Positions 42,974 to 50,208 of a DNA stretch of 64,000 nt are shown piece after piece; position 1 is the stretch's first letter; every line of letters begins with the position of its first letter. The position numbers and the translations under genes are program-made. Below the pieces are notes generated by a model that had not been told where the DNA came from, did not search any database, and saw nothing but the letters and a program-made list of their open reading frames with translations. Source of the DNA: CAYZHM01 sp964478225 (GTDB lineage: Bacteria > Pseudomonadota > Alphaproteobacteria > Micavibrionales > Micavibrionaceae); the NCBI GenBank assembly GCA_964478225.1, contig CAYZHM010000001.1, forward strand, positions 186,001-250,000, in the 5' to 3' direction.

Positions 42974-43246
42974 ATGATTTTTGAGTACGAGCTTCAAGAA
43001 TGGGCTAAGAGACAGTGTGGAGAGAGAAAGCACGCTCGCCTGGCTAGAGAAAACTTTTCTAACCGTTTGCAAAATTGGCTAGATCAAGGCTTGCGAGGAG
43101 AATGGGTAGTCGTATTCCCTGATGATGATTTCGCTATTGGAGATTACGACACTTTGGAAAGAAAGTTTGGGGAAGAGCTCAAAAGTAAAAAGGCCATTAT
43201 AGAAGTCATTGAACCTGTTGAAAAAACATACGTATTAGATTTTTAA
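42974..43246 (+). CDS. Hypothetical small charged protein (90 aa)
   Basis: I do not recognise the family. It is 90 residues, soluble and rich in Glu, Lys, Arg and Trp, with a basic N-terminal half (KRQCGERKHARLAREN), a central WVVVFPDDDFAIGDYDTLE segment and an acidic tail ending in a hydrophobic YVLDF. The AAGGAGATAAGACT sequence before the ATG is a strong ribosome-binding site. It lies between the xerD terminator and accA, so it probably has its own promoter. It could be a small regulator. Confidence 0.6.
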   Translation: MIFEYELQEWAKRQCGERKHARLARENFSNRLQNWLDQGLRGEWVVVFPDDDFAIGDYDTLERKFGEELKSKKAIIEVIEPVEKTYVLDF

Positions 43247-43251
43247 TGACA

Positions 43252-43280
43252 TTGTATACTTTCCTCTGCTTTGCTATATA
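43252..43280 (+). promoter_or_regulatory. Candidate promoter for accA
   Basis: TTGTAT at 43252-43257, 17-base spacer and TATATA at 43275-43280. The -35 is weak and the -10 good. It lies just after the stop of the small gene and 32 bases before the accA start. Confidence 0.4.
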
Positions 43281-43311
43281 ACGGCGAATATAAAACAAGG
43301 GTGTCCCTTTT

Positions 43312-44259
43312 ATGAATCATCTGGAATTTGAAAAACCGATATTAGAGCTGGAAAGCAAAATTTCCGAATTGCGGCATGTCACCGGCGAAAACGAGATTAA
43401 TGTAGCCGATGAGATTGCGCGCATGGAAGGCAAAGCTCAGCGTTTATTGCAACAGGCCTACTCCAAGCTGACTACTGCGCAGAAAGTTCAGATCTCACGT
43501 CATCCAGAGCGGCCGCATTTTTTTGATTATATTGAAGAGCTGATTGAGGATTTTACGCCTTTGGCTGGCGATCGTAATTTTGCGGAAGACCAAGCCCTGC
43601 CCGCCGGTCTGGGTCGCTTCAATGGACGGCCATGCATGATTATGGGGCATGAAAAAGGCCACGATACCGAGACACGTATCAAACACAATTTTGGGATGGC
43701 ACGCCCGGAAGGTTACCGCAAGGCGCAGCGATTGATGCGCATGGCTGAGCAATTTGAATTGCCGATTATTACGCTTGTTGATACGGCAGGCGCCTACCCA
43801 GGGAAAGGTGCAGAAGAACGCGGTCAGTCGGAAGCGATTGCCAAATCGATTGAAACCTGTTTGTGCGTCAGAACGCCTATCGTATCCGTTGTCATCGGCG
43901 AAGGCGGCTCAGGCGGAGCCATTGCGATTGCTGTGGCCGACCGCATTTATATGCTGGAGCACGCGATTTATTCAGTCATATCGCCAGAAGGATGCGCATC
44001 GATTTTATGGCGCAGCGCAGCCAACGCCGAGGAAGCAGCCAATGCCCTCAAGCTTACAGCACAAGACCTTTACAAGCTTAAGCTTGTAGACGGAATTATC
44101 CCCGAGCCTGTCGGGGGCGCCCATCGCTATAAAAAAGAAACTATCAAAAATGTCGGCAAGCAGATCGAAGCTGCTTTAAAAGACATTGATCGGACTTCTG
44201 CCGCTGACCTTGTTGAAAAAAGAAGAAACAAGTTTCTCGCGTTCGGCAGAAATCTCTGA
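43312..44259 (+). CDS. accA: Acetyl-CoA carboxylase carboxyltransferase subunit alpha
   Basis: The 315-residue alpha subunit of the carboxyltransferase that transfers CO2 from biotin to acetyl-CoA for fatty-acid synthesis. Motifs: HLEFEKPILELESKISELR, DRNFAEDQALPAGLGRF, PIITLVDTAGAYPGKGAEERG, VIGEGGSGGAIAIAVADRI and SVISPEGCASILWR. Length is normal. The beta subunit (accD) is not in the window. It converges with the RHH regulator, leaving only a six-base gap. Confidence 0.97.
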   Translation: MNHLEFEKPILELESKISELRHVTGENEINVADEIARMEGKAQRLLQQAYSKLTTAQKVQISRHPERPHFFDYIEELIEDFTPLAGDRNFAEDQALPAGLGRFNGRPCMIMGHEKGHDTETRIKHNFGMARPEGYRKAQRLMRMAEQFELPIITLVDTAGAYPGKGAEERGQSEAIAKSIETCLCVRTPIVSVVIGEGGSGGAIAIAVADRIYMLEHAIYSVISPEGCASILWRSAANAEEAANALKLTAQDLYKLKLVDGIIPEPVGGAHRYKKETIKNVGKQIEAALKDIDRTSAADLVEKRRNKFLAFGRNL

Positions 44260-44265
44260 GGCTCT

Positions 44266-44682
44266 TTAGCCCATTGCTCCGGCATACATGCTTTGCCGTT
44301 TTTTGGAAAAGAACGGCTGAAGTGTGTCCGTAAGCCTTGCTCTTTTTTTCATGAACTCAAAATTTCCGTGTCCGGATTTTTGATGCCCTTCCTCCGTAGC
44401 GGCGGATCTGAAATAAAGCATGATAAACACCCTAATTGCAGCCGTCAGAGATGTGTCCGCATGTTTGCGATAGCTTACAAGCGTACAAATATCGTGAATG
44501 GAGCAATTTTCGCGGACTGAAATTTCTTTCAGGGCTTGCCACATCTCCGGTTCAAGACGAACAGACGTTCTATGTCCCATAACGGTGATATTACGACTTA
44601 TTAGTGTTGTTTTTGGCCTCGATTCGTTATTTTCGTACCCAAGCTGTTGTACGCAGTTCTCAAGTGTAGCCATTGGTTTCAT
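44266..44682 (-). CDS. Ribbon-helix-helix (RHH_4-type) DNA-binding protein
   Basis: A 138-residue protein. Residues about 34-105 form an RHH_4-like ribbon-helix-helix domain: GHRTSVRLEPEMWQALKEIS gives the beta-strand and first helix, and SIHDICTLVSYRK and TAAIRVFIMLYFRS follow. Family members occur widely in Alphaproteobacteria, and the fold implies sequence-specific DNA binding as dimers. The N-terminal 33 residues and the basic C-terminus (MKKRARLTDTLQ) are extra. AGGGGAG lies six bases before the ATG. A perfect -10 box upstream is flanked by a 15-base inverted repeat, suggesting autoregulation. Confidence 0.8.
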   Translation of the reverse strand: MKPMATLENCVQQLGYENNESRPKTTLISRNITVMGHRTSVRLEPEMWQALKEISVRENCSIHDICTLVSYRKHADTSLTAAIRVFIMLYFRSAATEEGHQKSGHGNFEFMKKRARLTDTLQPFFSKKRQSMYAGAMG

Positions 44683-44705
44683 GGAGCTCCCCTTTCCAAA
44701 AAAGC

Positions 44706-44768
44706 AACTTTAGGTTGCATATTGATGTATTATACACACCAACTGAAAATAAAATGCAACCCTAAGTT
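44706..44768 (-). promoter_or_regulatory. RHH gene promoter flanked by 15-base inverted repeat (operator candidate)
   Basis: Arms AACTTTAGGTTGCAT (44706-44720) and ATGCAACCCTAAGTT (44754-44768) match at 13 of 15 positions as an inverted pair. Between them, on the minus strand, a perfect TATAAT -10 box lies at 44734-44729. The right arm overlaps the -35 region; the left arm falls just after the expected transcription start. This is the layout of a repressor operator pair. Confidence 0.55.
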
Positions 44769-44775
44769 TAAAAAT

Positions 44776-45055
44776 TTAAAATTCTCGTGGGGAATAAGTT
44801 TTTATATTTAGGGCGTGCAAACCACTTTTGAAGGCATCTTTTATCGATTCAGTTACANNNNNNNNNNAGCCTTTGCCTTTCAATTCGAGAAAGACCTTCG
44901 AAGATATCGGCAACGACTTCTACTCTAAAATGCGTTTGACCAGAGCCATCATCACCTGCATGCCCTTTATGCTGTCCGCTGTCGTTATAGACGTTTAAAA
45001 TGGTCGGATGCAGGTCTTTTTGCAGTTTTTGCTTGATCCATTCTTCCATTCGCAT
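44776..45055 (-). CDS. bolA: BolA family protein, split by a ten-N gap
   Basis: The N-terminal part (45055 to 44868) encodes MRMEEWIKQKLQ and the BolA signature GHAGDDGSGQTHFRVEVV, then FEGLSRIERQR and the partial codon CT. Ten Ns follow (44858-44867), which break the frame. Deleting all ten joins CT to T and continues in frame as LVTESIKDAFKSGLHALNIK, then TYSPREF and TAA at 44778-44776, the expected BolA C-terminus. The restored gene has 89 residues. BolA proteins work with monothiol glutaredoxins in iron-sulfur and stress handling. Divergent from the DnaJ-like gene. The true base count at the gap must be zero or a multiple of three. Confidence 0.88.
44858..44867. other. Assembly gap of ten Ns inside bolA
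   Basis: Ten unknown bases. The BolA frame is continuous if the Ns are removed and broken if they are kept, so the number is a placeholder and the flanks are probably adjacent. Confidence 0.95.
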
Positions 45056-45115
45056 AGTTTATATTCCCTTGCGCTTTGAGCGTTGCGTTTATAGAAATAC
45101 ATTACAGAAATACCG

Positions 45116-45121
45116 TATAAT
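45116..45121 (+). promoter_or_regulatory. Perfect -10 box immediately before the DnaJ-like gene
   Basis: TATAAT at 45116-45121, nine bases before the ATG at 45131, which would give a nearly leaderless mRNA. No good -35 is seen; a direct repeat AGAAATAC lies at about 45093-45113. Confidence 0.35.
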
Positions 45122-45130
45122 AAAAAGAGT

Positions 45131-45727
45131 ATGCCTAAGATATATTTAAAACCCGGATCTCCTGAATATGCTGATGGCGCCCCTGCCCGTCAGGATCAGC
45201 GTTGTGATATGGCTGGTTGTCATGCGCATGGCGAGCACAAGGCCCCGAAACATCGTGGATTGAATGATTACTACTATTTCTGCCTAGAGCATGTGCGCGA
45301 ATATAACAGCGCATGGAATTATTTTGAGGGCATGAGCGCGCAAGAGGTCGAGGACTATACAGTCAATTCTTTATACGGGGACAGACCGACCTGGCGTTAT
45401 GGCGTTAACGGAAGTTTTTTTGATGCGCTATACACCAAAGCCTGGCAGTTTTACCACAACACAGATGAACAGCCGAAAAAGAATGGGCACTCGAATGGAT
45501 TTGAAAAGCATAGCCCGGAATTTGAGGCTCTTGCGATTATGGGTCTGGAGCCGCCTATCACTCTTGATGGCATCAAAGCCAAATACAAGATTTTAGCTAA
45601 GAAGCATCACCCCGATCTTAATCAGGGTTGTAAAAAATCTGAAGATCTTCTCAAATCAATCAATATGGCCTATACCATCTTAAAGGTTGCTTATGAGCAA
45701 TTTGAACAACTGCCGAGCCGGGATTGA
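45131..45727 (+). CDS. J-domain protein upstream of cobS
   Basis: A 198-residue protein with a C-terminal J-domain (about 130-195): EALAIMGLEPPITLDGIKAKY, then LAKKHHPDLNQG with the HPD triad that stimulates DnaK, then SINMAYTILK. The N-terminal part has Cys/His pairs (RCDMAGCHAHGEH and FCLEHVREYN) that may bind zinc. It belongs to the alphaproteobacterial J-protein that neighbours bolA and cobS. The client is unknown; a link to the CobS/CobT complex is inferred from context. The cobS start follows within three bases of its stop. Confidence 0.87.
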   Translation: MPKIYLKPGSPEYADGAPARQDQRCDMAGCHAHGEHKAPKHRGLNDYYYFCLEHVREYNSAWNYFEGMSAQEVEDYTVNSLYGDRPTWRYGVNGSFFDALYTKAWQFYHNTDEQPKKNGHSNGFEKHSPEFEALAIMGLEPPITLDGIKAKYKILAKKHHPDLNQGCKKSEDLLKSINMAYTILKVAYEQFEQLPSRD

Positions 45728-45729
45728 TA

Positions 45730-46803
45730 ATGAAAGCTGATAATCTAGACGATCTAAATAAAGAAAAAGAAGCACGCGGGATGTCGTTCGACATTACGAG
45801 CGTCAAAGCCAAGGAAGGCAAATATACGTCCATTCCCGATACGAAGTATAATGTGCGCGAGACATTCGGACTGGATGTGGATTGGGAAGTTCCGGGGTTT
45901 GCTGAAGAAACAGACAACGTTCCTGATAAAGATAAAACTTATCAATTTGATCATGATACGACGATGGCCATTCTGGCGGGGTTTGTGCATAACCGCCGCG
46001 TTCTGATCCAGGGATATCACGGCACGGGGAAGTCTTCGCATATTGAGCAGGTTGCTTCGCGACTGAATTGGCCTTGCGTCCGCCTCAATCTGGACTCGCA
46101 TGTCAGCAGAGTTGATTTGATTGGAAAGGACACAATTGTCCTGAAGGAAAACAAACAAATTACAGAATGGAAAGAAGGTTTGCTTCCCTGGTCCATTCAG
46201 CATCCCGTTGCGTTGGTGTTTGATGAATATGACGCGGGACGTCCGGATGTCATGTTCGTGATTCAACGTTTGCTGGAATCTGACGGGCGCTTGACTTTGC
46301 TTGATCAGAATCGCGTTATTCGCCCGCACCCTGCGTTTCGCTTGTTTGCAACGGCCAATACTGTTGGCCTTGGTGATACATCAGGGCTTTATCATGGAAC
46401 ACATGCCCTGAACCAAGCGCAAATGGACAGATGGAATATTGTTGTTACGCTAAACTACCTTCCTCATGATGATGAGATGGGAATTGTTTTGGCAAAGTTT
46501 CCTCAGATGGCAAATGATGCCGGCAAGACTATCGTGGATAAGATGGTGCGTCTTGCGGATATGACCCGCGAGGGATTTATGAATGGTGATCTTTCAACCT
46601 TGATGTCGCCGCGGACGGTTATCAACTGGGTTGAGAATATGGAGATTTTTGGCGGAAATCGCGATCTCGCGTTTCAACTGACTTTCCTCAACAAGTGTGA
46701 TGAAACCGAGCGACCAATCATTGCCGAGTATTATCAGCGCTGTTTTGGTGTTGATTTGCCGGAAAGCGCTATTCGCGCCACCAAGCATTATTCCGAAATC
46801 TAG
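45730..46803 (+). CDS. cobS: Cobaltochelatase CobS subunit (AAA+ ATPase)
   Basis: A 357-residue MoxR/CobS-type AAA+ protein. Walker A is IQGYHGTGKSSHIEQVA (about 95-110), Walker B is VALVFDEYDAGRPDVMFVIQ, and sensor residues lie in FRLFATANTVGLGDTSGLYHG. CobS forms a ring that, with CobT and CobN, inserts cobalt in aerobic B12 synthesis. No other cobalamin genes are in the window, so the chelatase role is inferred from the family. The frame is open from TTG at 45724; ATG 45730 is more likely. The pair with cobT is interrupted by an antisense small gene. Confidence 0.92.
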   Translation: MKADNLDDLNKEKEARGMSFDITSVKAKEGKYTSIPDTKYNVRETFGLDVDWEVPGFAEETDNVPDKDKTYQFDHDTTMAILAGFVHNRRVLIQGYHGTGKSSHIEQVASRLNWPCVRLNLDSHVSRVDLIGKDTIVLKENKQITEWKEGLLPWSIQHPVALVFDEYDAGRPDVMFVIQRLLESDGRLTLLDQNRVIRPHPAFRLFATANTVGLGDTSGLYHGTHALNQAQMDRWNIVVTLNYLPHDDEMGIVLAKFPQMANDAGKTIVDKMVRLADMTREGFMNGDLSTLMSPRTVINWVENMEIFGGNRDLAFQLTFLNKCDETERPIIAEYYQRCFGVDLPESAIRATKHYSEI

Positions 46804-47051
46804 TTTGGACTTGGCGTCTGTTCCGAGGCCATCTCAGCAGCCTTATTATAAAGATATTGCGCTTGCTCATAGGTGTACAAGCTCACCTCTTTAATTCCGG
46901 TATGAAACTCTTGAGCGTTTCCCCATGCGATCTGCATTTTTGTATCGTTGGAGACGGGATTTTGTTGTGTAGAGACGTCGTCATAGGTCATTCCAGCGAC
47001 CGTGCCCGCGTAAACGAGTGCCAATTTTCTAAAGATGCCCTGTGTTATCAT
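46800..47051 (-). CDS. Hypothetical small protein between cobS and cobT (antisense)
   Basis: An 83-residue protein I do not recognise. The hydrophobic N-terminus (GIFRKLALVYAGTVAGMTYDD) could be a membrane anchor or export signal; the rest is polar with Tyr/Gln/Ala-rich helices (YEQAQYLYNKAAEMA). AAAGGGAC seven bases before the ATG is a good ribosome site, which favours it over the opposing open frames. Its 3' end overlaps the cobS end by four bases. It breaks the usual cobS-cobT operon. Confidence 0.6.
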   Translation of the reverse strand: MITQGIFRKLALVYAGTVAGMTYDDVSTQQNPVSNDTKMQIAWGNAQEFHTGIKEVSLYTYEQAQYLYNKAAEMASEQTPSPN

Positions 47052-47161
47052 TGTTTTGTCCCTTTTTTATAGCGTGAGGATTTATAGCACAGCTATATAA
47101 GTTATGTCAAATTTATGTTTTAGGCGTGGAATAGACACGAAATTCCGTTAAGCTGGCGAGA

Positions 47162-49021
47162 ATGAGTTCTCAGCAAGAAAACAGCATTGAAACTTTCAAA
47201 AACGCGACGTTGGCAACGTTGCGGGCGATGGCGGGCAAGCGCGAAGTGGATGCGCAGTTCGCCGCAGGACATCCACCAGTGGGCCGCATCGGGCATAATT
47301 CAATGGCGCCGCGCCTTCCCCTTCCCGATCAGAATTTAAGCCGTGAAAGCAAAGCGTTGGTTCGTGGGAATGCGGATGTGCAGGCTTTGTATCTTGCTCA
47401 TCATGATCCGAAAATTCATGGGCGCAACAAACCTTTGGATTATAAAACCGGAGAAATCTTCAATGCTCTGGAACTGGCGCGTTGTGAAGCGCTTGGGGCT
47501 TTGCACATGGATGGGGTTGCAAAGAACTTACAAGTCGTTTTAGAGGAAAAATGTGCACGGGCCGGATATCATCATGCCCAGGCCAAAGAACAAATTTCTC
47601 TTGCGGATGCGTTACATGTATTGGCCCGCGTGGCCTTTACTGGTGAGCCGCTTCCGTCTTCTGCCGATAAAATACAAGAGTTGTGGCAACCTTTTATTCA
47701 TGACCATATCGGAGAAGGCCGTTTGGAAGATTTAAAAGGGCTGCTCACTGACCAAGGTCTTTTTGCCGCTGAAGTCCGTGAAATTTTGCAAAGCCTGGAT
47801 CTCGATTTTGAGACAGTGAGCGATGAAGATATTGCATCAGATGGTGCTGATCCTGAACTCAGTGGAGAGGAGAAGGAGGAGAATCCTGAAGAAGAAAGTT
47901 CAGAAGAAAAATCGGGCGAAGAACAACACAGCGATGATGATGGCGAAAATGGCGAAGCCGGGTTGCCGATGGATCTCGATGAATTTCTTGAGCAGATGGA
48001 TGATGGCCAGGAGGCGGAAGGGGCCGAACCACGGACAAGGATGCAACATCCTCATGATTTTGCCGAAGGGCAAGACGGGCAGTACACTGTCTACACAACA
48101 CAATATGATGAAGAAATTGAGGCTTCGGAGCTTGCGGATTCATTTGAGCTTCAGCGGCTTCGCAATCAGCTTGATCAGCAGCTTATCAGTCACCAGACAA
48201 TTATTACGAAGTTAGCAAACCGTTTGCAGCGCAAAGTCATGGCGAGGCAGTTGCGCTCCTGGGAATTTGATTTGGAAGAAGGCATTCTGGATTCCTCGAA
48301 GCTTGCGCGTGTCGTGGCCAATCCAAACGTACCGCTGACTTTTAAGCAAGAAAAGGATATGCCGTTCCGAGATACGGTGGTGACATTGTTGATCGATAAC
48401 TCTGGATCGATGCGCGGACGGCCCATTGCCCTTGCGGCGATGAGTGCGGATATTATTTCGAGAACCTTGGAGCGTTGCGGTGTGAAGGCAGAAATTCTTG
48501 GCTTCACTACGCGGGCATGGAAAGGTGGTCAATCGAGAGATTTATGGATCAAAGACGGACGACCCGATATGCCCGGGCGCTTGAATGATGTGCGGCATAT
48601 CATATACAAGTCCGCCGATTGCCCGATGCGGCGGACGCGCAAGAATATGGGCCTTATGCTGAAAGAAGGTGTTCTGAAGGAAAACATCGATGGCGAAGCG
48701 TTGGTCTGGGCCTATAATCGTTTGGCTCAGCGCCGGGAAGACCGGAAAATCCTTATGGTGATTTCAGACGGAGCGCCGGTTGATGATTCAACCTTGTCCG
48801 TAAACCCTTCTAATATTCTCGAACTTGATCTGAGACATGTTATTCACTGGATTGAGAGACGTTCGGATGTTGAATTGACTGCGATCGGGATAGGACATGA
48901 TGTTACGCGCTATTATAAGCGGGCGATGACAATTAAGGATGCGGATGAACTGGCGAATGCACTGGTCAGTCAGTTGGCGGGGTTGTTTGAAGATGATGGC
49001 CCTCGCAAGAAGCGGGCTTGA
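47162..49021 (+). CDS. cobT: Cobaltochelatase CobT subunit (VWA domain)
   Basis: A 619-residue protein with the CobT layout. An N-terminal conserved region (about 1-220), a highly acidic stretch (about 225-290, many Glu/Asp with Gly), then a C-terminal von Willebrand A domain with a complete MIDAS DNSGSMRG and VISDGAPVDDSTLS. CobT partners the CobS ring in metal insertion. The FRDTVVTLLIDNSGSMRGRP region is almost invariant in CobT. No B12 genes are seen nearby. It is separated from cobS by a small antisense gene, so it probably has its own promoter. Confidence 0.93.
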   Translation: MSSQQENSIETFKNATLATLRAMAGKREVDAQFAAGHPPVGRIGHNSMAPRLPLPDQNLSRESKALVRGNADVQALYLAHHDPKIHGRNKPLDYKTGEIFNALELARCEALGALHMDGVAKNLQVVLEEKCARAGYHHAQAKEQISLADALHVLARVAFTGEPLPSSADKIQELWQPFIHDHIGEGRLEDLKGLLTDQGLFAAEVREILQSLDLDFETVSDEDIASDGADPELSGEEKEENPEEESSEEKSGEEQHSDDDGENGEAGLPMDLDEFLEQMDDGQEAEGAEPRTRMQHPHDFAEGQDGQYTVYTTQYDEEIEASELADSFELQRLRNQLDQQLISHQTIITKLANRLQRKVMARQLRSWEFDLEEGILDSSKLARVVANPNVPLTFKQEKDMPFRDTVVTLLIDNSGSMRGRPIALAAMSADIISRTLERCGVKAEILGFTTRAWKGGQSRDLWIKDGRPDMPGRLNDVRHIIYKSADCPMRRTRKNMGLMLKEGVLKENIDGEALVWAYNRLAQRREDRKILMVISDGAPVDDSTLSVNPSNILELDLRHVIHWIERRSDVELTAIGIGHDVTRYYKRAMTIKDADELANALVSQLAGLFEDDGPRKKRA

Positions 49022-49075
49022 TTTTTAGGCAACCTGTCATAATTGGGTTTTAGATTTCAGAAAAGGAAACTTTAA

Positions 49076-49708
49076 ATGTACAAACTTTATTACTCCCCCG
49101 GTGCCTGTTCGATGGCGGTTCATGTTTTGCTCAATGAGATTGGTGCGAAGGCAGAAACAGAAGCCGTTAATTTACGCGCACCCCGTTCCCCTGAATTTTT
49201 GAAAATTAATCCGCGCGGTTCTGTTCCGGCCTTGATTGTTGATGGCAAAGTGATGTTAGAGGGCGCGGCAATTCTTACGTATTTGGCCGACACGCATCAA
49301 TCCCCTCTTCTCCCCTCCGAAGGTTGGGCACGGGCACAGGCCTTGCAGTGGCTGATGTTTGCAAACTCAACCTTGCATCCTGCTTATTCTCGCGCTTTAT
49401 GGCTGGCGGCGAAATGCAAGATTGAAGACAAGGGCACGCGGGATGATCTTGCGGCTCAGGCTTGCGATATTGTTCAGTCGATTTGGGATCAGGTCGAGGA
49501 GCATTTGAGCCAGGCAGGCCCCTATTTGTGCGGCAAAGATTGCACGCTTGGAGATATTTTGGTGACTGTCATAGCTAACTGGAGCTTTTTGCCACGTCAG
49601 TTTAGTTTTGGCCCGAAAACCAAAGAATTGTTGAAAGCAGTCTCTTCCAAGCCTTCTTATCAGAAGGCGCTGAAGGCTGAGGGCATTGAATATAAGGCCG
49701 CCGCGTAA
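49076..49708 (+). CDS. Glutathione S-transferase (beta-like)
   Basis: A 210-residue GST. The N-terminal thioredoxin-like domain begins MYKLYYSPGACSMAVHVLL, with the Cys near position 10 that defines beta-class bacterial GSTs, then NPRGSVPALIVDG and LEGAAILTYLAD for glutathione contacts. The all-helical C-terminal domain ends in VSSKPSYQKALKAEGI, a common bacterial GST ending. It would conjugate or reduce substrates with glutathione; the specific substrate is unknown. AAAAGGAAAC precedes the start. Confidence 0.9.
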   Translation: MYKLYYSPGACSMAVHVLLNEIGAKAETEAVNLRAPRSPEFLKINPRGSVPALIVDGKVMLEGAAILTYLADTHQSPLLPSEGWARAQALQWLMFANSTLHPAYSRALWLAAKCKIEDKGTRDDLAAQACDIVQSIWDQVEEHLSQAGPYLCGKDCTLGDILVTVIANWSFLPRQFSFGPKTKELLKAVSSKPSYQKALKAEGIEYKAAA

Positions 49709-49712
49709 TTTG

Positions 49713-49741
49713 TTGACATAACCTTTGCCTGCTGTTAGCTT
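49713..49741 (+). promoter_or_regulatory. Candidate promoter for the gene at 49764
   Basis: TTGACA at 49713-49718, exact 17-base spacer and TAGCTT at 49736-49741, starting four bases after the GST stop. Confidence 0.5.
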
Positions 49742-49763
49742 CGCTTTTTTTGAGTGAGTTGTT

Positions 49764-50165
49764 ATGAACCAAGAGCCTAAAAAGCCAGCCTCTTCTTTCT
49801 TGCAAGACTTTGAGAGCGCGGCGGAGCATAGAAAAATCATTTTTCGCGCAAGTGCCGCTTACGCCAGCGCCCTGTTTGCTTTGCTGGATCGGCATTTATC
49901 TCGTTTACCTGAAGGCAAGAAATCAACCGAAAAATTAATAGAAGACCTTGTTGACGTGATGAGTGACCGCATTCAAATAAACACTATCCTTTTTGATGAA
50001 AAGCTACTGAAGGTGGGTCTTTTGAACGACACGTCTATGGGCAACACGATTTTGCAACAAGGAATTAATAAAGCTATTGAAGCGCTTGCAAAACATCATG
50101 AGGCTCATGGATATCATCAGGATGAGCAGCCCTCCTATCAAACCTATGAGCAGGCTTTAGCATAA
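49764..50165 (+). CDS. Hypothetical helical protein (133 aa)
   Basis: I do not recognise this protein. It is 133 residues, largely helical and soluble, with no signal peptide. A segment of about 60 residues (FRASAAYASALFALLDRHL, then VMSDRIQINTILFDEKLLK) looks like a helical bundle, and the C-terminal 25 residues are His/Gln/Tyr-rich. It has its own promoter candidate and precedes hisS by 43 bases. Confidence 0.6.
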   Translation: MNQEPKKPASSFLQDFESAAEHRKIIFRASAAYASALFALLDRHLSRLPEGKKSTEKLIEDLVDVMSDRIQINTILFDEKLLKVGLLNDTSMGNTILQQGINKAIEALAKHHEAHGYHQDEQPSYQTYEQALA

Positions 50166-50208
50166 AATTCTTGCCTTGCGCGGGGTTTAGGCTAATGTTC
50201 ATAGCGTT

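Noticed and set aside
46857..47072. Plus-strand 71-residue frame between cobS and cobT
   Set aside because: No ribosome site; the opposite-strand frame has a good AAAGGGA site and a plausible protein.
47823..48215. Lysine/methionine-rich 130-residue frame inside cobT
   Set aside because: Out-of-frame shadow of the acidic region of cobT.
45131..49021. J-protein/AAA+/VWA gene set as a new defence system
   Set aside because: bolA, a J-domain gene, cobS and cobT form a standard alphaproteobacterial neighbourhood; no nuclease or other effector is present.
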